Shown piece by piece: positions 7,413 through 12,570 of a stretch of DNA of 12,570 nt. The stretch is taken from contig CALXAS010000026.1 of assembly GCA_944386315.1 (NCBI GenBank), positions 1-12,570 of the forward strand. The letters are read 5' to 3'. The DNA is from an uncultured Clostridia bacterium. Lineage in GTDB: Bacteria > Bacillota > Clostridia > TANB77 > CAG-508. The notes beneath the pieces were generated by a model. It saw nothing but the letters and a program-made list of their open reading frames with translations, made no database searches and had not been told where the DNA came from. The position numbers were made by a program, and so were the translations under genes. Position 1 is the first letter of the stretch; each line of letters opens with the position of its first letter.

Positions 7413-8160
7413 TTATTTTTCTTCATAATCCACTTTCATCAAAAATAGCCCTTGTGCTGGCAAAGTTTTTCCTGCTCTCGTTCTATCTTTAGAGGCAATA
7501 ATGTCTGGAATCTCTTCTGGTTTTATTTTTCCGAAGTCCTACATCCACCATAGTTCCTGCTATAATTCTTACCATGTTATATAAAAAGCCGTTTCCCGTT
7601 AATTGTACAAAAACTTTTCCATTTTCTGTTGCTATATCTGCTTTATAAATCGTTCTTACACTACTTTTACTACTTGTTCCACTTGCTTTAAATCCTTTAA
7701 AATCATGCTCTCCTTCAAAATAGGAAATTGCCTGTTTCATTTTTTCTACATCTAAAGGAATAGGCATATGATATTCTAGGTTTCGATAAATAGCTGTTCC
7801 TTGTTCTGTATTATCTATTACATAATAATATGTTTTTTGTTTGCAATGGTATCTCGCATGAAATTGCAAGTCCACTTCCTCTGCTTTTTGAATACGAATA
7901 CTTCTTTTTAATTTAGAGTTTAATGCTACTGCCATTTTTTCTATAGGAATAGAAGTATTTTCTATTTTAAAATTTGCCACTTGTCCTAATGCATGTACTC
8001 CTGCATCTGTTCTTCCAGAACCTATTAAATCTACTTTTTCGCCTGTTACTAATTCTATTGCTCTTTCAATTTCTCCTTGTATATTCAATTTTTTAGGCTG
8101 TTTTTGCCATCCATTAAAATCTTTTCCATCATATTCTATGGTTAATTTTATATTTCTCAC
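7413..8160 (-). CDS. truA: tRNA pseudouridine(38-40) synthase TruA, interrupted by a +1 frameshift
   Basis: TruA converts uridines 38-40 of tRNA anticodon arms to pseudouridine. The zero frame from GTG 8160 gives 223 residues, ending at 7489. With a +1 shift at 7533 the protein runs to 248 residues, the usual length, and ends in GKTLPAQGLFLMKVDY, the standard C-terminus. The catalytic Asp52 is in GSGRTDAGVHALGQ; NIQGEIERA, KTYYYVI and GNGFLYNMVRIIAGTMVDVG are also typical. The GTG start overlaps the cdaA stop by 4 bases (GTGA), with an AAGGA ribosome site inside cdaA, so translation is coupled. In the zero frame the last 13 residues after L209-R210 are nonsense (KNKTRRDSRHYCL). The lost part is conserved across TruA, so the zero-frame product is probably inactive. 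The break is either programmed frameshifting, mutation or a sequencing error. Confidence 0.9.
7530..7536 (-). other. Apparent +1 frameshift site CUU-CGG-A in truA
   Basis: The zero frame reads GTA GGA CTT CGG AAA AAT. Skipping one base after CTT (position 7533) gives GTA GGA CTT GGA AAA ATA AAA CCA, that is V-G-L-G-K-I-K-P, the usual TruA sequence. There is no homopolymer at the junction. AGGA directly precedes CTT, which loosely recalls the internal SD-like element of prfB. The context CTT-CGG is identical to the site at 3487-3493. Confidence 0.65.
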
Positions 8161-9086
8161 TTGTTTTCTTCCTTCTTACTTTCTTCTTTTTGAAATTTTA
8201 ACTTTAATTTTTTTATTCTTTGTGCTTTTACACCGGTTTCTTCTCCAAAACGAGAAGTAACTACTGCTTTAATTAAAATTTTCTTTAATGCTTCTTCTTT
8301 TAAATCTGCAATAAGCGTTCCTTCTTTAGCAATGGATATTTTTCCTGTTTCTTCTGATACAATCACCGCAATGGCATCTGTTTCTTTAGAAATACCAATA
8401 CCTGCTCTATGCCTTGTACCTAATTCTTTTGCTAACTCTTTATCATCTGTTAAAGGTAAAATACAAGCAGCAGCCTCTATTTTATTGTTGGCAATCACAA
8501 CTGCGCCATCATGAAGTGGTGTATTTGGTACAAATAGGTTTACTAATAATTGTGGAGAAACTTCTGCTCCTATTTCTACACCAGTTTCTGCGATATCTTT
8601 TAATTTAATTTCTCTTTCTATAACAATTAATCCACCTGTTTTATTTTTAGAAAGTTCTTCTGCTGCAATTACTATTTTATATACATCTTCCTTTGTTTTG
8701 GTAATAATATCTTTATCTATTCCAAAAAATTTTGTGAATTTATTGGTTCCCAATTGCTCTAAGGCTCTTCTAAGTTCTGGCTGAAAGATAACAATCATCG
8801 CAATAACACCATAGGTCATAACAGATGTTAAAAGATAATTTAAAATATCTAAGTGAAGCCATCCACTCACTGCAGTTAAGATAATTAAAAGTACAATTCC
8901 TTTTATTAATTGCCAAACTCTAGAATTTCTTGTTGCTTTTACAAATTTATATACTAAAAAAATAACAATTGTAATATCTAATGCAAGCATAACTACTCTA
9001 AAAGGATTTTCTTGCAATTCATTTAAATAATTTACTACATTTATTTTCCAAAAATTTTGAAATACTGCTAAAAAATCATTTTCCAT
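8157..9086 (-). CDS. cdaA: Diadenylate cyclase CdaA (c-di-AMP synthase)
   Basis: 309 residues from ATG 9086. CdaA condenses two ATP into the second messenger c-di-AMP at the membrane; the messenger controls potassium and osmolyte uptake and wall homeostasis. Three hydrophobic segments (about 30-49, 57-77 and 82-100) precede the DAC domain (about 105-270). The hallmark motifs are present: DGA at 193-195 in PLHDGAVVI and RHR at 225-227 in GTRHRAGIG. The frame is open 18 codons further upstream, but the ATG at 9086 has the ribosome site AGAGGA at the right distance and matches the family N-terminus. The ribosome site overlaps the stop of the small upstream gene, and the 3' end overlaps truA by 4 bases, so these form one operon. 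Unlike many Bacillota, no cdaR/ybbR or glmM follows; truA follows instead. Confidence 0.95.
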   Translation of the reverse strand: MENDFLAVFQNFWKINVVNYLNELQENPFRVVMLALDITIVIFLVYKFVKATRNSRVWQLIKGIVLLIILTAVSGWLHLDILNYLLTSVMTYGVIAMIVIFQPELRRALEQLGTNKFTKFFGIDKDIITKTKEDVYKIVIAAEELSKNKTGGLIVIEREIKLKDIAETGVEIGAEVSPQLLVNLFVPNTPLHDGAVVIANNKIEAAACILPLTDDKELAKELGTRHRAGIGISKETDAIAVIVSEETGKISIAKEGTLIADLKEEALKKILIKAVVTSRFGEETGVKAQRIKKLKLKFQKEESKKEENK

Positions 9087-9099
9087 TTGTTTTTCCTCT

Positions 9100-9222
9100 T
9101 TATAACATAATGATATAATATACAAGTGTTCCGGCCACACTAAGCACCATTAATGCTGCTAAAATTCCTGCCATTACTCTTGTAAATACTTTTCCTGCAT
9201 CCATTTTTCTCTTCTTTGCCAT
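9100..9222 (-). CDS. 40-residue single-span membrane protein upstream of cdaA (DUF4044-like)
   Basis: ATG at 9222 follows a perfect AAAGGAGG ribosome site (about 9231-9238). The product starts with a basic head, MAKKRKMDAGKVFTR, followed by one hydrophobic helix (about 17-39) ending in YYIIML. The stop at 9100 lies 13 bases from the cdaA start, so the two are cotranscribed and probably coupled. Length and pattern resemble the small DUF4044 proteins of Bacillota, but this is from memory of the pattern. It may be a small membrane partner of CdaA, by position only. Confidence 0.75.
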   Translation of the reverse strand: MAKKRKMDAGKVFTRVMAGILAALMVLSVAGTLVYYIIML

Positions 9223-9352
9223 GAAAAAAACCTCCTTTTATGATTTCTATTTTTTTATTGTATTCTACTACTAACATATATCTAGATTTATTTCCAATTT
9301 CTCCACCTGAAAGTTTAGGTGGAATAAAACGAAGAAAGTTCCCTTCCTGCAT
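9140..9352 (-). pseudogene. Truncated 5' fragment of a probable toxin gene partnered with the Panacea antitoxin
   Basis: The frame opens at ATG 9352, sharing one base with the antitoxin TGA (TGATG), after a strong AGGAGG site inside the antitoxin gene. A TTG one codon earlier could also start it. The first 39 or so residues (MQEGNFLRFIPPKLSGGEIG, then NKSRYMLVVEY and NKKIEIIK) resemble the start of MazF/PemK-like or similar small barrel toxins found beside Panacea genes. From about 9235 the reading frame runs through the ribosome site and coding sequence of the small membrane protein gene in another frame, and the peptide loses any toxin-like character. I read this as a deletion that removed most of the toxin and joined the remnant to the cdaA operon. 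The exact toxin family is uncertain. Confidence 0.6.
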
Positions 9353-9879
9353 CAATAGTCCTCCTCTTCGTCATTTAAATTTCTTTTTTCATAAGCCTTT
9401 AAAACTTTATTCATTCTATAAAGTTCTTTTTCTAACTCTTCATATGGTACCATTGCTTTACTTTTATTATGATAATTATCGCCTTCAATTGATAGATTTA
9501 GATATTTAGACCAAGCATCAAACTGATGTGATAATTCTGACAATTCATCTGCTGTACATTTTCCAAATATCTCCTCTGTTATTATTAGTGCTTCTTCTAC
9601 CTTTTCTGGTAATATGATATTCTTTGTTGAGTCTTGCTTTAACTGTTTGTAATTTTTTAAATATTCTTGTCTTATTGGTTCTAACACCATTCCATTATCA
9701 AAAGCACTAAACATTTCATTATACATTGTTTCACCATTGTTTTTACACATATATATTAATTGTGAAAAAAACAATAGTTTTTGTAATTTCATATTACCTT
9801 TTCCTGTATTCGTTGGAGTATCTAGATTTCTTTGAATAAACCATTCCGCTATTTTTTTTGGTTCAACAATATTCGTCAT
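9352..9879 (-). CDS. Panacea-domain (SocA/DUF4065-like) antitoxin
   Basis: 175 residues from ATG 9879; an upstream GTG at 9888 is in frame, but GGAAGG at 9888-9893 places the ATG at 8 nt spacing. The Panacea pattern is clear: IAEWFIQRN, then MKLQKLLFFSQLIYM, then FSAFDNGMVLEPIRQEYLKNY. The rest is helical and acidic, ending EEEDY. Panacea proteins are known as antitoxins that neutralise many unrelated toxins, usually in two-gene operons. Here the next gene starts on the antitoxin stop codon but is truncated, so the antitoxin appears orphaned. It stands between a tRNA-Glu gene and the cdaA operon, a likely site of past insertion. Two promoter-like sequences lie upstream (9934-9962 and 9988-10016). 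It may now serve as the lead gene of the cdaA transcript. Confidence 0.85.
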   Translation of the reverse strand: MTNIVEPKKIAEWFIQRNLDTPTNTGKGNMKLQKLLFFSQLIYMCKNNGETMYNEMFSAFDNGMVLEPIRQEYLKNYKQLKQDSTKNIILPEKVEEALIITEEIFGKCTADELSELSHQFDAWSKYLNLSIEGDNYHNKSKAMVPYEELEKELYRMNKVLKAYEKRNLNDEEEDY

Positions 9880-9933
9880 TCTTATCACCTTCCTTTTTTA
9901 CATATTATATACAAATATCTCTCTTGCATTACA

Positions 9934-9962
9934 ATTATATCATGGAATTATGTAGAATTCAA
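9934..9962 (-). promoter_or_regulatory. Proximal promoter of the Panacea antitoxin gene
   Basis: On the minus strand TTGAAT (9957-9962) and TATAAT (9934-9939) are separated by exactly 17 bp, about 55 nt before the start codon. The spacer ends in ATTCCATGA, one base different from the ATTCCGTGA repeat core near 1108, though on the other strand relative to its gene; this may be chance. Confidence 0.7.
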
Positions 9963-9987
9963 TTTTTTATATGTATTATTGTTAGTA

Positions 9988-10016
9988 ATTTTATATATAA
10001 TCATATAAAAAGTCAA
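9988..10016 (-). promoter_or_regulatory. Second promoter-like sequence upstream of the antitoxin gene
   Basis: TTGACT (10011-10016), a 17-bp spacer and TAAAAT (9988-9993) on the minus strand. In such AT-rich DNA chance matches are common, so this is weaker than the proximal site. Confidence 0.5.
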
Positions 10017-10021
10017 GAAAA

Positions 10022-10097
10022 TTAAAAAAAGTTTACTGCCTTTAGCTAATGCTATTTCCTTTCAAGACAAAAGAATAAAACTTAGTTTATATTTTCC
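10022..10097. other. Stretch without a gene, downstream of the palindrome
   Basis: It is part of the 363-bp gap between the antitoxin start and the tRNA. On the minus strand it has an AAAGGA ribosome-like site (near 10058-10063) with no usable start codon after it, since the nearest codons run quickly into TAA. It may be the remains of a lost small gene. I see no RNA gene here. Confidence 0.35.
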
Positions 10098-10141
10098 TTT
10101 TAAACTATATATAGTTTAAAACATTTGTTTGTTTTTGTCAA
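10098..10141 (-). promoter_or_regulatory. Promoter overlapped by a perfect 24-bp palindrome, with no gene directly after it
   Basis: The palindrome occupies 10098-10121, with half-sites TTTTAAACTATA and TATAGTTTAAAA. On the minus strand TTGACA (10136-10141) and TAAACT (10113-10118) are 17 bp apart, so the palindrome covers the -10 region as a repressor operator would. The first intact gene downstream is the antitoxin, about 215 bp away. No cognate repressor is visible in the window. Confidence 0.65.
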
Positions 10142-10193
10142 GAGTTTTTTCCTATTTTTTTATTAGACATATATTGCATCATTTTAGAAAAAT

Positions 10194-10234
10194 AAAAAAC
10201 CTAGAAAGCTTGAAAAATAAGCATTTCTAGGTTT
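10194..10234 (-). terminator. Intrinsic terminator of the tRNA-Glu gene
   Basis: The stem AAACCTAGAAA...TTTCTAGGTTT, extended inward by GCTT/AAGC with one bulged base, is followed on the minus strand by a run of T (10194-10199). It begins about 9 bases after the encoded CCA. Confidence 0.85.
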
Positions 10235-10242
10235 AACGATTC

Positions 10243-10317
10243 TGGTGACCCCTACGGGAATCGAACCCATGATTCAGCCTTGAGAGGGCTGCGTCTTAAC
10301 CGCTTGACCAAGGGGCC
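10243..10317 (-). tRNA. tRNA-Glu, anticodon CUC, with encoded CCA
   Basis: 75 nt including the encoded CCA. The acceptor stem GGCCCCT pairs with AGGGGTC (one G-U). The anticodon stem CAGCC/GGCTG carries the loop CTCTCAA, giving anticodon CUC, which reads GAG. The T arm has GGTTCGATTCC. The identity fits Bacillota tRNA-Glu, in which the more common isoacceptor has UUC. Confidence 0.95.
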
Positions 10318-10336
10318 TTTTCTTGGATACTTTAAT

Positions 10337-10365
10337 ATAATACCATTTTTTTGCCCTTGTGTCAA
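10337..10365 (-). promoter_or_regulatory. Promoter of tRNA-Glu
   Basis: TTGACA (10360-10365), a 17-bp spacer and TATTAT (10337-10342) on the minus strand place the transcript start near 10330, about 13 nt before the mature 5' end at 10317. Confidence 0.8.
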
Positions 10366-10396
10366 CTGTTGTACGCTATTATTTTTTACTGTTTTT

Positions 10397-11752
10397 CTAT
10401 TTATTTCCTTCTTTTTGTATTTTTTCTTTTAAATATCTTTTTAAAAGAAAGGTAATAAAGTAAGGAAAAGTGTAAAATTCACCATTATAGCCTATATTTT
10501 TATAACCTAATTTAATCCCATATTGTATATCTTCATATTTTTTCCCTTCTATTAAATTTTTTAAGGATATAGTTGAACCATCTATTGCTTTTACTTCAAT
10601 TGGAATTAAGGTTTTAGCATCTCTAACAAAGAAATCCATTTCGATAGTTCCTTTTTCATTTTTATAAAAATATAGAGAATATCCCTGTTTTACAAGCATA
10701 TCTGCTATTATATTTTCATAAATTGCTCCTTTATAAGTATTAAAGTTTTTGTTATTTCTTAAATCTTCTTGTGCTTCTTCATCTAATGAACCAATTAATA
10801 ATCCAGTATCTCTAAAATATATTCTATAATTGTCTAGGTTATAATTTCCTTTTAGCGGAAGTTCTGGTTGCTCTAAGCAATAACATACATTAATAATTCC
10901 TGCATTATTTAGCCAATCTACAGTTCCTACATATTCTCTACTTCTTGCTCCTTTTTCTATTTTAGAAATTTGAAACTTTTTGTTTTCATTACCTAAAAAT
11001 ACTGGTATTTTACGATATACATTTAAAATTTTTGCTTGGTCAAGTCCTCCTGCATATTTGGTAATATCCTCCTCATAATCTTGAAGGATTTGTCTTTGCA
11101 TTTTTAAAATACCACTATAATTATTATTTTTCACAAACGAATTCACAATAGCCGGCATTCCTCCTACTATCATATATTCTTTAAAATTATTAAACATAAC
11201 ATTCAGTTCCACATTGGAAAACGGAATTAAATTTACCATATGTTCATACATATCCTCTATTTGACTTTCTTTATATCCTTTTGCCCAAAGAAATTCTTCA
11301 AAATCCATAGAATGCATTTCATAATCTTCTTTATTTCCTACACTATTGGATTCTATTTCTTTATAATTAATTCCCATAAGTGAGCCAGAGCAAATAACAT
11401 CATACCTTCCATCTTGCCTAAACGATTTTAAAGAAGTAGCACAATTGATACAATCTTGCAATTCATCAAAAAATATTAATGTATCACCCGGTATAAATTC
11501 AAGATTTGGATTTTTTAAAGAAATATTTTTTATAATCGTATCTACTTCAAAACCATCATCAAAAATATCTTTGTATTGTTTCTGAAGAATAAAATTAATT
11601 TCTATTACACTTTTATAATGATTTTTCGCAAAATTTCTGATAGACTCTGTTTTTCCTATTTGACGAGCCCCTTTTATAATCAATGGCATTCTATCTGGAT
11701 TATTCTTCCATTCTATTAAATAATTATCCACTTTTCTTTTTAAAAGTTCCAT
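10397..11752 (-). CDS. DUF4143-family AAA-type ATPase with C-terminal nuclease-like fold
   Basis: 451 residues. Walker A GARQIGKT (28-35), Walker B LIFFDELQD (92-100) and sensor-like ICSGSLMG (120-127) define the N-terminal AAA domain. A middle helical region (about 150-300, with VGGMPAIVNSF at 196-206) precedes the DUF4143 part (about 305-430). There, E346 in GAIYENIIADML, EMDFF at 371-375 and IEVKA at 385-389 make a PD-(D/E)xK-like set of residues. Whether it cuts DNA is not shown; the family function remains unsettled. The start has AGGTGG at 11762-11767, 9 nt from ATG. It is transcribed from its own promoter (11774-11803) overlapped by direct repeats, and ends before the tRNA-Glu promoter. 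A distant relative lies at 1-1053. It looks like a single-gene accessory insertion between mrnC and the tRNA. Confidence 0.9.
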   Translation of the reverse strand: MELLKRKVDNYLIEWKNNPDRMPLIIKGARQIGKTESIRNFAKNHYKSVIEINFILQKQYKDIFDDGFEVDTIIKNISLKNPNLEFIPGDTLIFFDELQDCINCATSLKSFRQDGRYDVICSGSLMGINYKEIESNSVGNKEDYEMHSMDFEEFLWAKGYKESQIEDMYEHMVNLIPFSNVELNVMFNNFKEYMIVGGMPAIVNSFVKNNNYSGILKMQRQILQDYEEDITKYAGGLDQAKILNVYRKIPVFLGNENKKFQISKIEKGARSREYVGTVDWLNNAGIINVCYCLEQPELPLKGNYNLDNYRIYFRDTGLLIGSLDEEAQEDLRNNKNFNTYKGAIYENIIADMLVKQGYSLYFYKNEKGTIEMDFFVRDAKTLIPIEVKAIDGSTISLKNLIEGKKYEDIQYGIKLGYKNIGYNGEFYTFPYFITFLLKRYLKEKIQKEGNK

Positions 11753-11773
11753 CGACTTTCACCACCTAAATTC

Positions 11774-11803
11774 ATTATATCACAAAATCCTAGCTATTTT
11801 CAA
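11774..11803 (-). promoter_or_regulatory. Promoter of the DUF4143 ATPase at 11752
   Basis: TTGAAA (11798-11803), an 18-bp spacer and TATAAT (11774-11779) on the minus strand, about 20 nt upstream of the start codon, so the leader is very short. The spacer is covered by one copy of the direct repeat at 11778-11800. Confidence 0.72.
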
Positions 11804-11848
11804 TATTTTTATCACAAAATTCCATCTATTTTTTTGCTATTTTTCACA
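11778..11848. repeat. Direct repeats at 32-bp period over the second ATPase promoter
   Basis: Two 23-bp copies (11778-11800 and 11810-11832) match at 20 of 23 positions. Both begin TATCACAAAAT and end CTATTTT. A third, weak TCACA (11844-11848) falls at the same 32-bp phase, over the mrnC stop codon. 32 bp is about three helical turns. The first copy lies in the promoter spacer and the second just upstream, as in the promoter at 1098-1126. Confidence 0.65.
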
Positions 11849-12275
11849 TTTTTCCACTCTCTATGCATAATTTTAATATTTCTTTTAATCGTTTCTCTTG
11901 CTTTGTTAAATACAAATATCCAATTAATGCTTCTAATGCCGTGGAATATCTATATTCTGTACTACTTGCATTTTTAGGTAAATGGTGGTTTTCTGCATTT
12001 CTACCTCTTCGTACAATTTCTTTTTCTTCTTCTGTTAAATGTTCTTCTATATTTTTTAATATTTCTGCCTGTGCCCCTGCTTTTACATATTGTATGGCTT
12101 TGATATGTAAATAATGTGGTTTTAATTTTGTATTTTGTACTAAATACATTCTTACATATAATTCATAAATACTATCTCCAATATATGCCCATACTAATGG
12201 TGACATTTGTCTTACTTCTTCTATCTCTTTTTTTCTCTGTATCAATTCTTCTTTTTCTTCCAATCTTCTCTGCAT
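11844..12275 (-). CDS. mrnC: Mini-ribonuclease III (MrnC), matures 23S rRNA
   Basis: 143 residues from ATG 12275. It is a homodimeric RNase III domain without a double-stranded RNA-binding domain, as in B. subtilis MrnC, which trims 23S rRNA precursor ends. Key features are MSPLVWAYIGDSIYELYVR (24-42, catalytic Asp34), the HHLPKNASSTEYRYSTALEALIGYLYL block (97-123, catalytic Glu115) and the absence of any domain after it. The ATG follows AAGGA with no spacing, which is poor; a TTG four codons in (MEEKEEL...) sits 12 nt from the same site and is a possible real start. It follows rbgA by 56 bp with no strong terminator between, so the two may be cotranscribed. The more usual neighbour in relatives is cysS. 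Confidence 0.93.
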   Translation of the reverse strand: MQRRLEEKEELIQRKKEIEEVRQMSPLVWAYIGDSIYELYVRMYLVQNTKLKPHYLHIKAIQYVKAGAQAEILKNIEEHLTEEEKEIVRRGRNAENHHLPKNASSTEYRYSTALEALIGYLYLTKQEKRLKEILKLCIESGKM

Positions 12276-12331
12276 TCCTTGTAAATATATTTAGGTTTTT
12301 ACAAAAAGGATTTACCTATAAACCTCATTCT

Positions 12332-12570
12332 TTATTTTACGGTTTCTACTGTAATTCTTCCTATTTTTCCGCTTCTAAAATCATCTAGTAAAATCCTAGC
12401 TGTTTTTTCTTCGTCTATTCTTCCTCCAGAAAGTACTGCTCCTCTCTTTTTTCCTACTAGATGCATAATTTCTAATATATTTTCACTTTCCTCTTGTTGA
12501 GTATTTGCTAAAATAGCATCTATTTCTTTTTCTTCTAAATTGTATCTCTCTATAAAAGCTTTCTTTTTAT
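12332..12570 (-). CDS. rbgA: Ribosome biogenesis GTPase RbgA/YlqF, C-terminal part (5' end outside window)
   Basis: The frame is open from the window edge to TAA at 12332, giving the last 78 residues. The sequence IMHLVGKKRGAVLSGGRIDE, then EKTARILLDDFRSGKIGRITVE, is the C-terminal RNA-binding part of RbgA (YlqF). That GTPase helps the final assembly of the 50S subunit. The circularly permuted GTPase domain lies outside the window; full-length proteins are about 280-290 residues. The product acts in the same process, large-subunit maturation, as mrnC downstream. Confidence 0.9.
   Translation of the reverse strand, partial: KKKAFIERYNLEEKEIDAILANTQQEESENILEIMHLVGKKRGAVLSGGRIDEEKTARILLDDFRSGKIGRITVETVK

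Noticed and set aside
9087..9140. Longer start of CdaA at 9140
   Set aside because: The extra 18 residues overlap the small upstream gene. The ATG at 9086 has a good ribosome site and matches the family N-terminus.
9302..9323. Inverted repeat TCCACCT/AGGTGGA as a regulatory site
   Set aside because: It lies inside the remaining toxin coding sequence, is only 7 bp, and has no promoter nearby.
9140..9355. A real 71-residue protein encoded by this open frame
   Set aside because: Its second half overlaps, in another frame, the perfect ribosome site and coding sequence of the small membrane protein at 9100-9222, and has no protein-like character. Only the first 39 or so residues look real.
12292..12323. 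Terminator between rbgA and mrnC
   Set aside because: Only a 6-bp AGGTTT/AAACCT pairing with a long loop and no T-run on the minus strand.

Overview
The window is AT-rich DNA (roughly 30% GC by eye). Essentially every gene lies on the minus strand. The small Gram-positive proteins (RbgA/YlqF, Mini-RNase III, CdaA), a sortase with an LPXTG substrate, and cohesin/dockerin surface proteins point to a member of the Bacillota, most likely an uncultured gut-type Clostridia lineage. This assignment is an inference from protein families and base composition.

Layout in the direction of transcription, from high to low coordinates. A partial rbgA (3' end) is followed by mrnC (Mini-RNase III), a DUF4143-type ATPase with its own repeat-bearing promoter, and a tRNA-Glu(CUC) with its own promoter and terminator. 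Next is a 360-bp gap with several promoter-like sequences and a perfect 24-bp palindrome. Then come a Panacea-domain antitoxin gene with the truncated start of its probable toxin, a 40-residue single-membrane-span protein, cdaA (c-di-AMP synthase), and truA interrupted by an apparent +1 frameshift. A small membrane protein with a Cys/Asn-rich tail ends at a strong terminator. Below that lies a four-gene cell-surface cluster: an LPKTG-anchored cohesin protein, a sortase, an N-acetylglucosaminidase with SH3, Big2 and dockerin domains (again split by a +1 frameshift), and a membrane-anchored cohesin/cadherin-like protein. The window ends inside a second DUF4143-type ATPase, whose promoter carries four direct repeats at an exact 23-bp period.

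The surface genes form a plausible set. Two cell-attached proteins carry cohesin modules, one secreted wall hydrolase carries the matching dockerin, and a sortase is present to attach the LPKTG cohesin. This would be a small cohesin-dockerin scaffold for a peptidoglycan hydrolase.

The most striking observation concerns the two frame breaks. Both occur at CUU followed by CGG, and in both a +1 slip on CUU restores the family sequence exactly (G-K-I-K-P in TruA, G-V-T-I-L-P in the Big2 domain). By manual scan, these two CGG triplets are the only in-frame CGG codons in about 11 kb of coding sequence. This suggests that CGG is nearly unused or unassigned here and that CUU-CGG acts as a +1 frameshift signal, comparable to CUU-UGA in prfB and CUU-AGG in yeast Ty1. 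Sequencing error remains the alternative to exclude.
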